Below the pieces are notes generated by a model. That model made no database searches. It saw nothing but the letters and a program-made list of their open reading frames with translations, and was not told the DNA's origin. 64,000 bases of DNA, taken from assembly GCF_003344925.1 (NCBI RefSeq), contig NZ_CP031188.1, positions 2,401,001-2,465,000 of the forward strand, written 5' to 3'. The position numbers and the translations under genes were made by a program. Below are positions 24,730 through 34,169 of this stretch, in pieces; the first letter of the stretch is position 1; the number at the start of each line of letters is the position of its first letter. Origin of the DNA: Flavobacterium arcticum (GTDB taxonomy: Bacteria; Bacteroidota; Bacteroidia; Flavobacteriales; Flavobacteriaceae).

Positions 24730-25575
24730 ATGAAAAAAGTAAGAATAGCAGGTGTTCCAGAGCATTTTAATTTACCTTGGCATTTGTGTATTGAGAATAA
24801 TCAGTTTAGTGATCAAAATATAAATGCAGTATGGACAGATGTACCCGAAGGCACGGGCAAACTCTGTCAAATGTTACGTAATAACGAAACTGACATTGCC
24901 GTAATACTTACAGAGGGTTTTATTAAAGATATTGCAGCAGGTAATGATAGTAAAATTGCTCAGGTATATGTACAATCTCCTTTAATATGGGGAATACATG
25001 TTGCAGCGGGTTCAAATTATAAAACTATTAACGATATACAAAAAGGTAAAATAGCTATTAGTCGTTATGGTTCAGGCTCTCACCTAATGGCAATTGTAAA
25101 TGCCAAAAATGAAGGGTGGGATACAAGCAAACTGCAATTTGAAATAATAAATACTCTTGATGGTGCTGTAGAGGGTCTTACCCAGGGTAAAGCCGACTAT
25201 TTTATGTGGGAACGCTTTATGACAAAGCCTATTGTAGACAAAGGTATCTTTAGACGTGTGGGCGACCGCCCTACCCCTTGGCCTTGTTTTGTAATTGCTG
25301 TTCGCAACGAATTTTTAGACAAAAATAAAGAAGCCGTAGAAACAGTTTTAAACATAATAAATAAGACTACTAAAGAGTTTAAAACTATACCTGATATTGA
25401 TACAATACTTGCAAATCGTTATGGACAAAAAGTAGAGGATATACAAGAATGGCTCGCTCTTACAGAATGGTCGCAACAAAAACTAGATAAAACCACTTTT
25501 GACAAAGTACAAAATCAATTATCTGAACTAAATATTATTACTAAGAAAACTACATTTGAAATAGCAACTGTATAA
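24730..25575 (+). CDS. Type 2 periplasmic-binding-fold protein without signal peptide
   Basis: 281 residues. It resembles NitT/TauT-type solute-binding proteins: MKKVRIAGVPEHFNLPWHLC at the start, then LRNNETDIAVILTEG, ISRYGSGSHLMA and WPCFVIAVRNEFLDKN. No signal peptide or lipobox is seen and no ABC permease or ATPase gene is adjacent, so it is unlikely to serve a standard ABC importer. A cytoplasmic role, for example as a ligand-binding or thiamine-precursor-synthase-like protein, is possible. The transglutaminase-like gene follows 26 bases later on the same strand. Confidence 0.82.
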   Translation: MKKVRIAGVPEHFNLPWHLCIENNQFSDQNINAVWTDVPEGTGKLCQMLRNNETDIAVILTEGFIKDIAAGNDSKIAQVYVQSPLIWGIHVAAGSNYKTINDIQKGKIAISRYGSGSHLMAIVNAKNEGWDTSKLQFEIINTLDGAVEGLTQGKADYFMWERFMTKPIVDKGIFRRVGDRPTPWPCFVIAVRNEFLDKNKEAVETVLNIINKTTKEFKTIPDIDTILANRYGQKVEDIQEWLALTEWSQQKLDKTTFDKVQNQLSELNIITKKTTFEIATV

Positions 25576-25601
25576 AGCAAAAGTGTTGTAGGCACAAAAA
25601 A

Positions 25602-26534
25602 ATGATAGAATCGAAGACCATTACTTTTAAAAAAATAAAAGAAAAGCTTAGTATAAAGAAGCCATGGGATTCTATTATCATTTTGGCACTTAATATACTT
25701 ATTGCTATTCCTGTTTTTATCATCTTACACCAAAACTTAATTGACCCCGAGTGGCCTTTTCATATTGATAGAATACTCATATTTATTGCTCTAATTGTAG
25801 TTATACAAGTTATTTTAAGACTATTAAAAACAGTGATTATAATATGTATATTCTTTTATTTAATAGCACTTATATATGGTACACTTTTCGGGGGGTACGG
25901 TTTTAAAGCCGTATTCGAAGATTATCAGGCTATGATATATACTATGTCTGCCGACCCTAACCCACAGGATATAATTATCTCTAAACTATTACCATTCCCT
26001 AATAAATCAGAGATTATTGATGCTGTCGAATATGATAATCCTAAAGTGCGTAATTTTGCTCTTTCGGCTACTACTAAGTTTTTTAAAGAAGTAAAAGGGT
26101 ACCATGAACAGCGAAAAATGATACAGTGCTTTGCCGTTTTTAAAGCAATACGAGATAAGTGGAACTATGTAAACGACCCAAAAGGGCGCGAATATATTGC
26201 TTATGCCAGCGAATCGTTACAACACTTTTCTGGCGATTGTGACGATCATGCTATATTAATGTCAGCATGTATAAGGGCTATTGGTGGTACGCCAAGAATT
26301 ATTCATACAGGAGGGCACTTATACCCAGAAATGCTTGTAGGCAACAAAGCCGACCTTGAAATGGCGAATTACCTTATAAAAGAAGTACTTTTTATAGACG
26401 AAAGTAAAGGCAAAGAAATTCATTATCACATAGACGAGCGCGGACAAATATGGCTTAATCTCGATTATACAGCAAGATATCCTGGTGGTCCTTTTATGTC
26501 AGAAGAAATTTTAGGTGCACTTACATTCAATTAA
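25602..26534 (+). CDS. Membrane-anchored transglutaminase-like domain protein
   Basis: 310 residues. Two or three hydrophobic segments occupy residues 22-100 (IIILALNILIAIPVFIIL and VIIICIFFYLIALIYG). The C-terminal domain has the transglutaminase-like core: SGDCDDHAILMSACIRAIGG with the nucleophile Cys, then a His in the GGHLYPEML region and an Asp/Asn in WLNLDYTA. The domain may be a protease, peptidase or inactive adaptor. It appears cotranscribed with the preceding binding-fold protein and converges on ung with 7 bases between the stops. Confidence 0.82.
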   Translation: MIESKTITFKKIKEKLSIKKPWDSIIILALNILIAIPVFIILHQNLIDPEWPFHIDRILIFIALIVVIQVILRLLKTVIIICIFFYLIALIYGTLFGGYGFKAVFEDYQAMIYTMSADPNPQDIIISKLLPFPNKSEIIDAVEYDNPKVRNFALSATTKFFKEVKGYHEQRKMIQCFAVFKAIRDKWNYVNDPKGREYIAYASESLQHFSGDCDDHAILMSACIRAIGGTPRIIHTGGHLYPEMLVGNKADLEMANYLIKEVLFIDESKGKEIHYHIDERGQIWLNLDYTARYPGGPFMSEEILGALTFN

Positions 26535-26541
26535 TGTAAGC

Positions 26542-27207
26542 TTACCACTCTATTAAAGCCTTACCTTTTGCTTTAAGAAAAGTATTAGTTTTACTAAAAT
26601 GCTTGTTACCAAACCAGTACCCTCTATTAGCACTTAATGGAGAAGGGTGTCCAGACTCTAAAACATCATGTTTTGTTCTATCTACTTTAGCACCTTTCTT
26701 TTTAGCAAAACCACCCCAAAGCATAAAAACAACATCTTTTTTCTCTTCAGATATTTTTTTAATAACAGCATCCGTAAATGTTTCCCATCCTTTGCCTTGA
26801 TGGCTCCCTGCTTGTCCTCGTCTTACCGTAAGTGTGGCGTTAAGCAATAACACTCCTTGATCTGCCCAACGCTCTAAATTACCCGATTCGGGTACAGGTT
26901 TCCCTAAATCGTTATGTATTTCTTTAAAAATATTTACTAATGATGGTGGTTTAGAGATACCATCACTCACCGAGAAACATAAACCATTTGCTTGGTTAGG
27001 TCCATGATAAGGATCTTGACCTATTATTACAACCTTGACTTTATCAAAAGTGCAATGATCAAAAGCTGCAAAAATACGGTTGCCTTTCGGGTAACAGGTC
27101 GTTTGAGAATACTCTTCTTTTACAAAATCAATAAGATTTTCAAAATAAGGTTTTTCAAATTCATCTTTTAGTATCTCCTTCCATGAAGGGTGTATCTCAA
27201 CATTCAT
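26542..27207 (-). CDS. ung: Uracil-DNA glycosylase
   Basis: 221 residues from the ATG at 27207, giving MNVEIHPSWKEIL, the usual start of family 1 enzymes; the open frame extends 30 codons upstream but a -7 box lies in that extension. Motifs: the water-activating loop GQDPYHGPNQANGLCFSV (catalytic Asp and His-Gly-Pro), LLLNATLTVRRGQAGSH, and the DNA-intercalating HPSPLSANRGYWFGN. It removes uracil from DNA as the first step of base excision repair. Confidence 0.97.
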   Translation of the reverse strand: MNVEIHPSWKEILKDEFEKPYFENLIDFVKEEYSQTTCYPKGNRIFAAFDHCTFDKVKVVIIGQDPYHGPNQANGLCFSVSDGISKPPSLVNIFKEIHNDLGKPVPESGNLERWADQGVLLLNATLTVRRGQAGSHQGKGWETFTDAVIKKISEEKKDVVFMLWGGFAKKKGAKVDRTKHDVLESGHPSPLSANRGYWFGNKHFSKTNTFLKAKGKALIEW

Positions 27208-27224
27208 AATCGTAGGGTTTACTG

Positions 27225-27232
27225 CAAATATA
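27225..27232 (-). promoter_or_regulatory. -7 box of ung
   Basis: TATATTTG on the minus strand, 17 bases upstream of the ATG at 27207. A second candidate TACATTTG lies at 27287-27280. Confidence 0.5.
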
Positions 27233-27307
27233 ATTTTTACAACCATTTCTATGCGTAAAGCTATCTTAAACTTTACTGCCAAATGTACAAGCAGCATAAA
27301 TATATAG

Positions 27308-27315
27308 TATTTTTG
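27308..27315 (+). promoter_or_regulatory. -7 box of the MutS2 gene
   Basis: TATTTTTG, 24 bases before the ATG at 27340. Confidence 0.55.
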
Positions 27316-27339
27316 TATAAAATTTGCTTAGAATAAAAG

Positions 27340-29508
27340 ATGATTAATATTACCGAAAAGACATTAAAAGACTTAGAATTTAATACTGTGCTCGAAACAG
27401 TTTCGGATGGTTGTACTACCGAACTCGGAAAAGAGAAAGCACTTTTAATAACTCCGCATAGAAACAAGGAGATGTTATTACAGTCATTATTACAAACGTC
27501 AGAATATGTATCGTCGTTTGATAACAATAATGCATTACCTAATCATGGTTTTGACGCTATAAACAACGAAATAAAATTTCTAGCCATAGAGGACAGTTAC
27601 CTTGAATCAGGTGCTTTTAGAAAAATTGCTACATTATCAGAAACGACCAATACCCTTATAAAGTTTCTAGAAAAATTTGAAGAATACTACCCTAATCTAT
27701 ACCAAAGAGCTGTACAAGTAGAATATACCAAAGAAATTGTAAAAAGCATAGAAAAAGCCATAGACAAATATGGTGATATAAAAGATGATGCTTCGCCAGA
27801 ACTACAAGTCATCCGTAAAGGGATGAATGAAGTAAAGGGGAAAATAAACCAAAGTTTTGCAGCTGCACTAACACATTATAACGGCTTAGGTTACCTTGAT
27901 GATATACGGGAAAGCGTAGTAGAAAACCGCAGAGTACTTGCCGTATTAGCCATGTATCGTCGAAAAGTGAAAGGATCTATACTAGGTAGCTCTAAAACGG
28001 GTAGTATAGCTTATATAGAGCCAGAGGCCACACTACGCTACTCACGAGAGCTGAGTAATTATGAGTATGAAGAAAAAGAAGAAGTAAAGAAGATATTAAA
28101 AAACCTCAGTGATATAATACGTCCTCATATACCTTTATTAAAAGAATATCAAGAACTCCTTACAGATGTTGATGTCATTTCGGGTAAAGCAAAATATGCA
28201 AGACGCATTAATGGTATATTACCTACTATTACAAACGAAAAAAGGTTGTTTTTTAGGGATGCCTTCCACCCTATTCTATATCTGAACAATAAGCGTAAGC
28301 AAGAAACTACATATCCTCAAACTATTGAATTGAAACAGGATAACAGGATTATTGTAATATCAGGTCCTAATGCAGGTGGTAAAAGTATTACCTTAAAAAC
28401 CATAGGATTATTACAATTGATGTTACAATGTGGTTTACTAATACCTGTACATGAGCGTAGTGAGACCTTTTTGTTTGACCGTATTATGACAGATATTGGC
28501 GATAATCAGTCGATAGAAAACCACTTGAGTACCTATAGTTATCGCCTTAAAAACATGAATCATTTTTTAAGAAAATGTAACGATAAGACGCTTTTTCTTA
28601 TTGATGAATTTGGTACAGGATCTGACCCTGAGTTAGGTGGTGCGCTTGCCGAAACATTTCTCGAAGAGTTTTACCACAGGGAAGCTTTTGGTATTATTAC
28701 AACACATTATAGCAACCTAAAAATGCTAGCCAACGAATTGCCTTTTGCTACTAATGCAAATATGCTTTTTGATGAAAAATCGCTCGAACCAATGTATAAA
28801 TTAATACTAGGGCAAGCAGGTAGCTCATTTACATTTGAAGTAGCACAGAAAAATGGTATTCCCTACGGGCTTATAAACAGAGCTAAAAAGAAAATAGAAA
28901 AAGGTAAAGTACGCTTTGATAAAACTATTGCTACATTACAAAAAGAACGCTCTAAACTAGAGAAAACATCTCTAAACCTAAAAGAAGAAGAAAGTAGAGC
29001 TCGTGAGGAAGGTAAAAAAATGGAAAACATCAATACCAAAATACAGCAAAAACTAGAAAGTTATCAAGAACTCTACGATACTAATCAGCGACTTATTTAC
29101 ATAGGGCAAAAACTAGACGATATAAGCGATAAGTATTTTAATAATAAAAATAAAAAGGAGCTTATTGGTGAGTTGTTAAAGATGGTAGAAATAGAAAACT
29201 CTAAACGTAAAAAACTAACTCCTAAAGAGCAAAAAGTAAAAGAAGTACAGCAAAAGAAAATTATTACCGAAGTAAAAGAAAAAGTAGAGGTTATAAGACA
29301 AGTAAAAAAGGAAAAGAAACTTAAAGAAAAACCTGTAGAAAAACCTAAAGCTATATTAAAAATTGGCGATAGGGTGCGTATGATAGATGGAAAAGCAGTA
29401 GGAACACTCGACGCTATAGAGCGTAATAAAGCCACTGTAAATTATGGTATCTTTACATCCAAAGTAGCTATTGAGTCTTTAGAGCTTGTAGAAGCCATTA
29501 AAAAATAA
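27340..29508 (+). CDS. mutS2: MutS2-family DNA-binding ATPase lacking the Smr domain
   Basis: 722 residues. A coiled-coil clamp region (about 1-300) precedes the MutS ATPase: Walker A ISGPNAGGKSITLKTIGLLQ near residue 340, then the signature DIGDNQSIENHLSTYSYRL and Walker B FLIDEFGTGSDPE. A long charged coiled coil (about 530-680) and a small KOW-like beta domain (KIGDRVRMIDGKAVGTLDAI) end the protein. The C-terminal Smr nuclease domain of classical MutS2 is absent. The family acts on stalled ribosomes or recombination intermediates rather than on mismatches. The DCC protein gene follows 12 bases later. Confidence 0.92.
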   Translation: MINITEKTLKDLEFNTVLETVSDGCTTELGKEKALLITPHRNKEMLLQSLLQTSEYVSSFDNNNALPNHGFDAINNEIKFLAIEDSYLESGAFRKIATLSETTNTLIKFLEKFEEYYPNLYQRAVQVEYTKEIVKSIEKAIDKYGDIKDDASPELQVIRKGMNEVKGKINQSFAAALTHYNGLGYLDDIRESVVENRRVLAVLAMYRRKVKGSILGSSKTGSIAYIEPEATLRYSRELSNYEYEEKEEVKKILKNLSDIIRPHIPLLKEYQELLTDVDVISGKAKYARRINGILPTITNEKRLFFRDAFHPILYLNNKRKQETTYPQTIELKQDNRIIVISGPNAGGKSITLKTIGLLQLMLQCGLLIPVHERSETFLFDRIMTDIGDNQSIENHLSTYSYRLKNMNHFLRKCNDKTLFLIDEFGTGSDPELGGALAETFLEEFYHREAFGIITTHYSNLKMLANELPFATNANMLFDEKSLEPMYKLILGQAGSSFTFEVAQKNGIPYGLINRAKKKIEKGKVRFDKTIATLQKERSKLEKTSLNLKEEESRAREEGKKMENINTKIQQKLESYQELYDTNQRLIYIGQKLDDISDKYFNNKNKKELIGELLKMVEIENSKRKKLTPKEQKVKEVQQKKIITEVKEKVEVIRQVKKEKKLKEKPVEKPKAILKIGDRVRMIDGKAVGTLDAIERNKATVNYGIFTSKVAIESLELVEAIKK

Positions 29509-29520
29509 TCAGGATTTGTT

Positions 29521-29940
29521 ATGGATTTAGTAAACCTGCCGGAAGATAAAAAGATAATACTGTTTGATGGTGTTTGTAACCTTTGCGACAGCACTGTACA
29601 ATATTTGATTAAAAGAGATAATAAAGATGTTTTCCGTTTTGTAGCACTGCAATCAGAAATTGGAAAACAAATTATTGAGCACATCGGTATAGATATTACT
29701 AAAACAGACTCTATAATTCTATATGAACCCGAGAGAGCTTACTATTATAAAGCAGAAGCAGCTATTAAAATAGCAGCGCAATTAGGAGGTATATATACTT
29801 TGATGCAAGTATTTTCGATATTACCTAAAAGCTTTAATAATACTATTTATGACTATGTTGCCAAAAATCGTTATAAATGGTACGGGAAGAAAGATGAATG
29901 CATGATACCCACACCAGAGATGAAAGCTAAATTTTTATAA
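29521..29940 (+). CDS. DCC-family thiol-disulfide oxidoreductase-like protein
   Basis: 139 residues. The hallmark DGVCNLCDSTVQYLIKRD gives the D-x-x-C-x-x-C motif that names the family (DUF393). Other matches are FVALQSEIGKQI and the late YDYVAKNRYKWYGK. No signal peptide. A redox role is inferred from the thioredoxin-like fold. Cotranscribed with MutS2 and followed directly by a very strong terminator. Confidence 0.9.
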   Translation: MDLVNLPEDKKIILFDGVCNLCDSTVQYLIKRDNKDVFRFVALQSEIGKQIIEHIGIDITKTDSIILYEPERAYYYKAEAAIKIAAQLGGIYTLMQVFSILPKSFNNTIYDYVAKNRYKWYGKKDECMIPTPEMKAKFL

Positions 29941-29942
29941 TT

Positions 29943-29980
29943 AAAAAAGTCCTTGAAAAATTCAAGGACTTTTTTTTGAT
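29943..29980 (+). terminator. Rho-independent terminator after the DCC gene
   Basis: 15-bp perfect stem (29943-29957 with 29961-29975), 3-nt loop, in a run of 8 or more T. Directly followed by a second AT-only palindrome at about 29974-30000. Confidence 0.9.
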
Positions 29981-30000
29981 ATATAATATATATCAAAAAA

Positions 30001-30027
30001 ATAAGCCCCGCGTAAAGCGGGGCTTAT
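30001..30027 (-). terminator. Terminator of the 30049 T9SS gene
   Basis: 11-bp GC-rich perfect stem ATAAGCCCCGC / GCGGGGCTTAT (30001-30011, 30017-30027) with a T-run following on the minus strand. Confidence 0.9.
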
Positions 30028-30048
30028 AAATTATATGTAAACTAATAA

Positions 30049-31635
30049 TTAGTTTTTAACAATTTTTTGAGATGAAGTACCTTTATCAGAAGCGATGTTC
30101 ATGATATAAAGACCTGAAGCAAGATCAGAGATGTTGATTTGAGCTTGGTTAGTACCGTCAAATTCAACTGATTTTACTGTACGACCGTTGATATCTACAA
30201 TCTGAACGTTGTTTAATCCAGCGTTAGCTGAAATGTTAACTACATCATTAGCAGGGTTTGGATATACTGCAAAGTTAGAAGCAGTAACTTCTTCTGTTCC
30301 TAATACAGATGTAACATAAACGCTATCTAATAAAAGACCACCATTCTCTTCTGCTGTATGAGCTGGAGAAGTATAGTGAAAACCTAAGTAGTAAACTCCA
30401 TCAGCATCAGGAGTAAATGTGTTAGTAATCAATGTGTACTCTTCTGTAGAGAAATCAGCATCTGCAAGTGAAGCTAATGCAATTGTTTGCGCTTCAGCAG
30501 TGATATCAGCACCAGCAGTTACAACAAGGCTATTAGTGTTTCCTGCTCCAGCAAGTAACGCTTTTCTAACCCAGTATGTAACTGTTACTTCGTCACCTGC
30601 AGTAAGATTAAGACCTCTTGAGAATAACCAGCTATCAGATGCAACAGCTGTACCAATTACACCTGCAAATATAGTACCGTCAACTGCAGAAAATGTCTCA
30701 TCAGCAATATAAAAACCCCATGCTCCACCATCTACAGCATTGTTTGCAGTTTTCCAGCCATCTCTAGCAGATGTTTCAAAGCCATAAGCATAAGATATAT
30801 CTGTAGGATTAAACTCAGTAGTAAATGAAAGTGGTCCCGCCCAAGCGCTATACTCTCCGTCACCACAATCAGTTCTTACATAAAACTGATAAGTTGTACC
30901 TGCTTCTAAATCTGTAAAGTTAGCTTCAGCAGTTGCTGCAGTCATAGAATCTCCTGTTCCTAGTTCAAAATCAGGAGCTCCATATTCAACTTCATAAGTT
31001 ACACCATCAACAGCAGTCCATCCAATATTGAATGTAGATGTAGTAGGTGCTGGATCAATAACTGTAAAACCAGCAGGAACAGCACACCCAACAACAACAT
31101 CATTAGATACACTAACCAAATCAAGGTCAAATGCAAACATATCAGTAGTTTCAGAAACGAAAGCTATGTATACTGTTTCACCTTCGTAAGCTGATAAATC
31201 ATAGCTATAGCTATAAAAAGCAGTACCACTTGCTGGTGCTACTTCTGCAATTAAAGTAGTTGTAAATGCAGCTGCAGTCGCATCAGTTGTAGATATTTTT
31301 ACAGAAATAACTTCTGGATAAGCTGCATCACGACTACGTGCCCAGAATGAAAGAACGTCAGATACGCCATCAGTAACATCAACAGCAGGGGTAATTAATA
31401 AATCATCATGTGCTGTTGTACCATACTGAATGGTAGCAATGTTAGTACCGTCTTGAGCTATAATGTCTGCACCTGTAAGATCTGCAATAACCCAAGTTTG
31501 AGCAGCATCTCCTCCGTTAATAACTGTCCATCCTGTTGGAAGTTCTGTCGATCCTTCAAAACTTTCAGTAAATTGAGCGTTTGCCGTGAATAAGGAACCT
31601 AAAAAGAAAGCCCCTAAAAGTAAATGTTTTTTCAT
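30049..31635 (-). CDS. T9SS-secreted protein with choice-of-anchor J and fibronectin III domains
   Basis: 528 residues. The signal peptide MKKHLLLGAFFLGSLFTANA ends near residue 20. Residues about 21-180 form a cleaved-adhesin/choice-of-anchor J jelly roll (FTESFEGSTELPTGWTVING ... LSFWARSRD). A fibronectin-III module lies at about 185-275 (LEAGTTYQFYVRTDCGDGEYS), then a second jelly roll at about 280-440. The final 75 residues are a type A T9SS sorting domain (NFAVYPNPANDVVNIS ... GLYIMNIASDKGTSSQKIVK). Likely a surface or released adhesin-like protein. Its signal peptide and sorting domain closely resemble those of the next gene upstream. Codon and base composition look richer in G and C than neighbouring genes, as in highly expressed genes. 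Confidence 0.92.
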   Translation of the reverse strand: MKKHLLLGAFFLGSLFTANAQFTESFEGSTELPTGWTVINGGDAAQTWVIADLTGADIIAQDGTNIATIQYGTTAHDDLLITPAVDVTDGVSDVLSFWARSRDAAYPEVISVKISTTDATAAAFTTTLIAEVAPASGTAFYSYSYDLSAYEGETVYIAFVSETTDMFAFDLDLVSVSNDVVVGCAVPAGFTVIDPAPTTSTFNIGWTAVDGVTYEVEYGAPDFELGTGDSMTAATAEANFTDLEAGTTYQFYVRTDCGDGEYSAWAGPLSFTTEFNPTDISYAYGFETSARDGWKTANNAVDGGAWGFYIADETFSAVDGTIFAGVIGTAVASDSWLFSRGLNLTAGDEVTVTYWVRKALLAGAGNTNSLVVTAGADITAEAQTIALASLADADFSTEEYTLITNTFTPDADGVYYLGFHYTSPAHTAEENGGLLLDSVYVTSVLGTEEVTASNFAVYPNPANDVVNISANAGLNNVQIVDINGRTVKSVEFDGTNQAQINISDLASGLYIMNIASDKGTSSQKIVKN

Positions 31636-31657
31636 GGTAATAGTTTTTAATTTTTTC

Positions 31658-31687
31658 CAAAAATAGTAAAAAAAAATACTGTACCAA
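31658..31687 (-). promoter_or_regulatory. Promoter of the 30049 T9SS gene
   Basis: Minus strand TTG (31687-31685), 19 nt, then TATTTTTG (31665-31658), 22 bases before the ATG at 31635. A full Bacteroidota promoter match. Confidence 0.7.
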
Positions 31688-31713
31688 TTTTTATTATGTT
31701 AATATCAACAAAA

Positions 31714-31736
31714 AAACAGACCTAAAAGGTCCGTTT
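31714..31736 (-). terminator. Terminator of the 31759 T9SS gene
   Basis: 10-bp stem with one G-U pair (31714-31723 with 31727-31736) and a T-run on the minus strand. Confidence 0.75.
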
Positions 31737-31758
31737 CTTATGATATCATAAATAAAAG

Positions 31759-32688
31759 TTAATTTTTAACTACCTTTTTCACGATCTCCCCTTTATCAGA
31801 AGAGACTTTCATTATATATATACCAGACACTAAATCAGACATATTAATTTGTAAAGTAGTTACATTATTTATATCTGCAGATTTAACTATACGTCCATTT
31901 ATATCAATAATCTTATAACTATTAATAAATGTATTGTTATCGTTACTTATAGTTACAATATCGTTTACTGGATTAGGATATACAGCAAAAGATGACACCA
32001 ATACATCATTAACACCAAGTGTAGTGCTTACAGTTACATTATCAATATTATAAGACGTCGCCCAATCATCATAAAGGAAACCTAATATATTTATAGTTGT
32101 ACCTTCATAAGCATTAATAGTAGTTATAGCTACATCATTAATATAATAATCAATAGTACCCGCTTCATTAAATCGTGTTCTTACATTATACCATGTATCT
32201 GCTGTAAAAGTTCCTAATGCTGCATATTCATAATCTCCTGCATCATCATAACCGCTAACTGCATATATACTACCATCATAATTAAAAATAACCGATGAAA
32301 CTGCTGTCAAAGCTTCGGTAGTAGCATCATAGTTAAAACTGTATAAATAAAGGTTAGTTCCGTTAGTAGTATCAAGACCATCAACATATACATCTTGTGT
32401 AACCTCATAAGTAGCACCATCAATTGTATATACTGGACTAAATACTCCGTATAAATCTTCGGGTTGTGAGTTAGTACTAACTAATTTTAAAGAATAATCG
32501 CCATCGCTCAAATAATCATCTGATACAGTAGCGTTAGCCGATGGTGTATCGCCATACAAGCTCCAATTGTTTTGACCATTGATTTCTCCCAGTATAAAAC
32601 CTTCTGATGTTTCGAAAGAAGTTGTTTGGGCATTAAGTGAAAATATGGATGCTAATAAAGCTGCTCCAAATAGTAAATGTTTCTTCAT
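31759..32688 (-). CDS. T9SS-secreted protein with a single jelly-roll domain
   Basis: 309 residues from the ATG at 32688, which gives a clean signal peptide MKKHLLFGAALLASIFSLNA; the frame extends 43 codons upstream without meaning. The middle (about 25-225) is a concanavalin/LamG-like jelly roll (YSLKLVSTNSQPEDLYGVFS ... DTWYNVRTRFNEAGTIDYYI). The last 75 residues are a type A T9SS sorting domain (SFAVYPNPVNDIVTIS ... GIYIMKVSSDKGEIVKKVVK). Probably surface-exposed and carbohydrate- or protein-binding. It is the paralogue-like upstream neighbour of the 30049 gene, separated from it by a terminator and a promoter, so each has its own transcript. Confidence 0.9.
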   Translation of the reverse strand: MKKHLLFGAALLASIFSLNAQTTSFETSEGFILGEINGQNNWSLYGDTPSANATVSDDYLSDGDYSLKLVSTNSQPEDLYGVFSPVYTIDGATYEVTQDVYVDGLDTTNGTNLYLYSFNYDATTEALTAVSSVIFNYDGSIYAVSGYDDAGDYEYAALGTFTADTWYNVRTRFNEAGTIDYYINDVAITTINAYEGTTINILGFLYDDWATSYNIDNVTVSTTLGVNDVLVSSFAVYPNPVNDIVTISNDNNTFINSYKIIDINGRIVKSADINNVTTLQINMSDLVSGIYIMKVSSDKGEIVKKVVKN

Positions 32689-32839
32689 TATAATAGTTTT
32701 AAATAGTTTTTCAATATTATTAAAAAACTCAACTACTACATCTAAATGAAACAAATTATAGACAATCACAATAATACAAACTACCATTACTATAAAACTA
32801 TCGATAGTTTGCATCAAAATTCACTATAAAACAGCTATT

Positions 32840-33904
32840 TTATTGTCTATTCAGGCGTTCTTTAAGGTAAAAATCGGCAATTACCAGTGCTGCCATCGCT
32901 TCAACTATAGGTACAGCCCTTGGTACTACGCAAGCATCATGCCTTCCTTTGCCTTGCATTTTTACTATTTTTCCATCCTTATTTATGGTTTGTTGGCTCT
33001 GCATTAAAGTAGCTACAGGTTTAAAAGCTACTCTAAAATATATATCCATACCATTGCTTATGCCTCCCTGAATACCTCCTGATAAGTTTGTTTTTGTAGT
33101 ACCATCTTCATTAAACAAGTCATTATGTTCGCTACCTTTCATCTTAGCACCACAAAATCCACTACCATATTCAAAGCCTTTTACTGCATTAATAGAGAGC
33201 ATTGCTTTACCTAACTCGGCATGCAGTTTATCAAAAACAGGTTCACCAAGCCCTATGGGCACATTTTTTAGTACACAAGTAATAGTACCGCCAACGGTGT
33301 CACCTTGTTTTTTCACATCTTTAATATAAGCTTCCATTTTTTCGGCAGTAGCTCTATCAGGACAACGCACAGGATTACTCTCTGTTAAACTAAAATCTAA
33401 TGCCTGATACGGCTTATCAATAAATATTTCTCCAACAGATGATACAAAAGCATTTATAGTAACCTTTGCCAATAGTTGTTTTGCTATAGCACCCGCCACT
33501 ACCCTACTCACCGTTTCGCGTGCCGAACTTCTTCCGCCCCCCTTGTAATCTCTTATACCATACTTTTGTTCATATACATAATCGGCATGCGAAGGACGAT
33601 AAACATCTTTTATATGCGAATAATCGGCACTCTTCTGGTTTTCATTAGGTATAATAAAACCTATTGGTGTTCCAGTAGTTTTCCCTTCAAACAATCCTGA
33701 AAGAAATTGTACTTTGTCAGATTCTTTTCGTTGCGTTACAATACTAGATTGTCCAGGCTTGCGCCTACCTAGCTCTTTTTGTACTTCATCTATATTAATA
33801 GTAATACCCGATGGGCAACCGTCTATAATTCCCCCCATAGCCTCTCCGTGCGATTCTCCAAATGTTGTAATCTTAAATAAATCGCCAAATGTATTACCTG
33901 CCAT
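32840..33904 (-). CDS. aroC: Chorismate synthase
   Basis: 354 residues from the ATG at 33904 ([20 protein letters not shown]). The longer frame begins at a TTG that sits inside the -7 promoter box. All three family signatures are visible: [18 protein letters not shown], then RRPG-type [16 protein letters not shown], and the C-terminal [20 protein letters not shown]. The enzyme makes chorismate from EPSP using reduced FMN, the last common step to aromatic amino acids. Cytoplasmic; no other aro genes in the window. Confidence 0.97.
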   Translation of the reverse strand: MAGNTFGDLFKITTFGESHGEAMGGIIDGCPSGITINIDEVQKELGRRKPGQSSIVTQRKESDKVQFLSGLFEGKTTGTPIGFIIPNENQKSADYSHIKDVYRPSHADYVYEQKYGIRDYKGGGRSSARETVSRVVAGAIAKQLLAKVTINAFVSSVGEIFIDKPYQALDFSLTESNPVRCPDRATAEKMEAYIKDVKKQGDTVGGTITCVLKNVPIGLGEPVFDKLHAELGKAMLSINAVKGFEYGSGFCGAKMKGSEHNDLFNEDGTTKTNLSGGIQGGISNGMDIYFRVAFKPVATLMQSQQTINKDGKIVKMQGKGRHDACVVPRAVPIVEAMAALVIADFYLKERLNRQ

Positions 33905-33925
33905 AAAATTTAATTTTTTGTTCTG

Positions 33926-33933
33926 CAAAGTTA
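33926..33933 (-). promoter_or_regulatory. -7 box of aroC
   Basis: TAACTTTG on the minus strand, 21 bases upstream of the chosen ATG. It overlaps the TTG of the longer open frame. Confidence 0.6.
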
Positions 33934-34169
33934 ACTTTAATAGAATACTTGTGAAACCTCATTAAAGTTTAAAATAATTATTGCTTTTTGTTCGTTTTTT
34001 AGTTATCATTAAGCTGTGCTCTAAAAACAGTAAAAAGAAGAAATGTTGCTAATATTATTAGCAATCATATTAACATATATAGAAAATCACATTAATATTC
34101 AAGAATTATGATTTTATAAACGTAAATATCTATCTAAATACATATTTTTGAAAATTATCACATCTCTTT
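33934..34169. other. Divergent intergenic region with a dyad and a helicase promoter
   Basis: 236 AT-rich bases. It contains an operator-like dyad TTGCTAAT-ATT-ATTAGCAA (34046-34064) and a plus-strand -7 box TATTTTTG (34143-34150) 19 bases before the helicase ATG. Confidence 0.55.
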
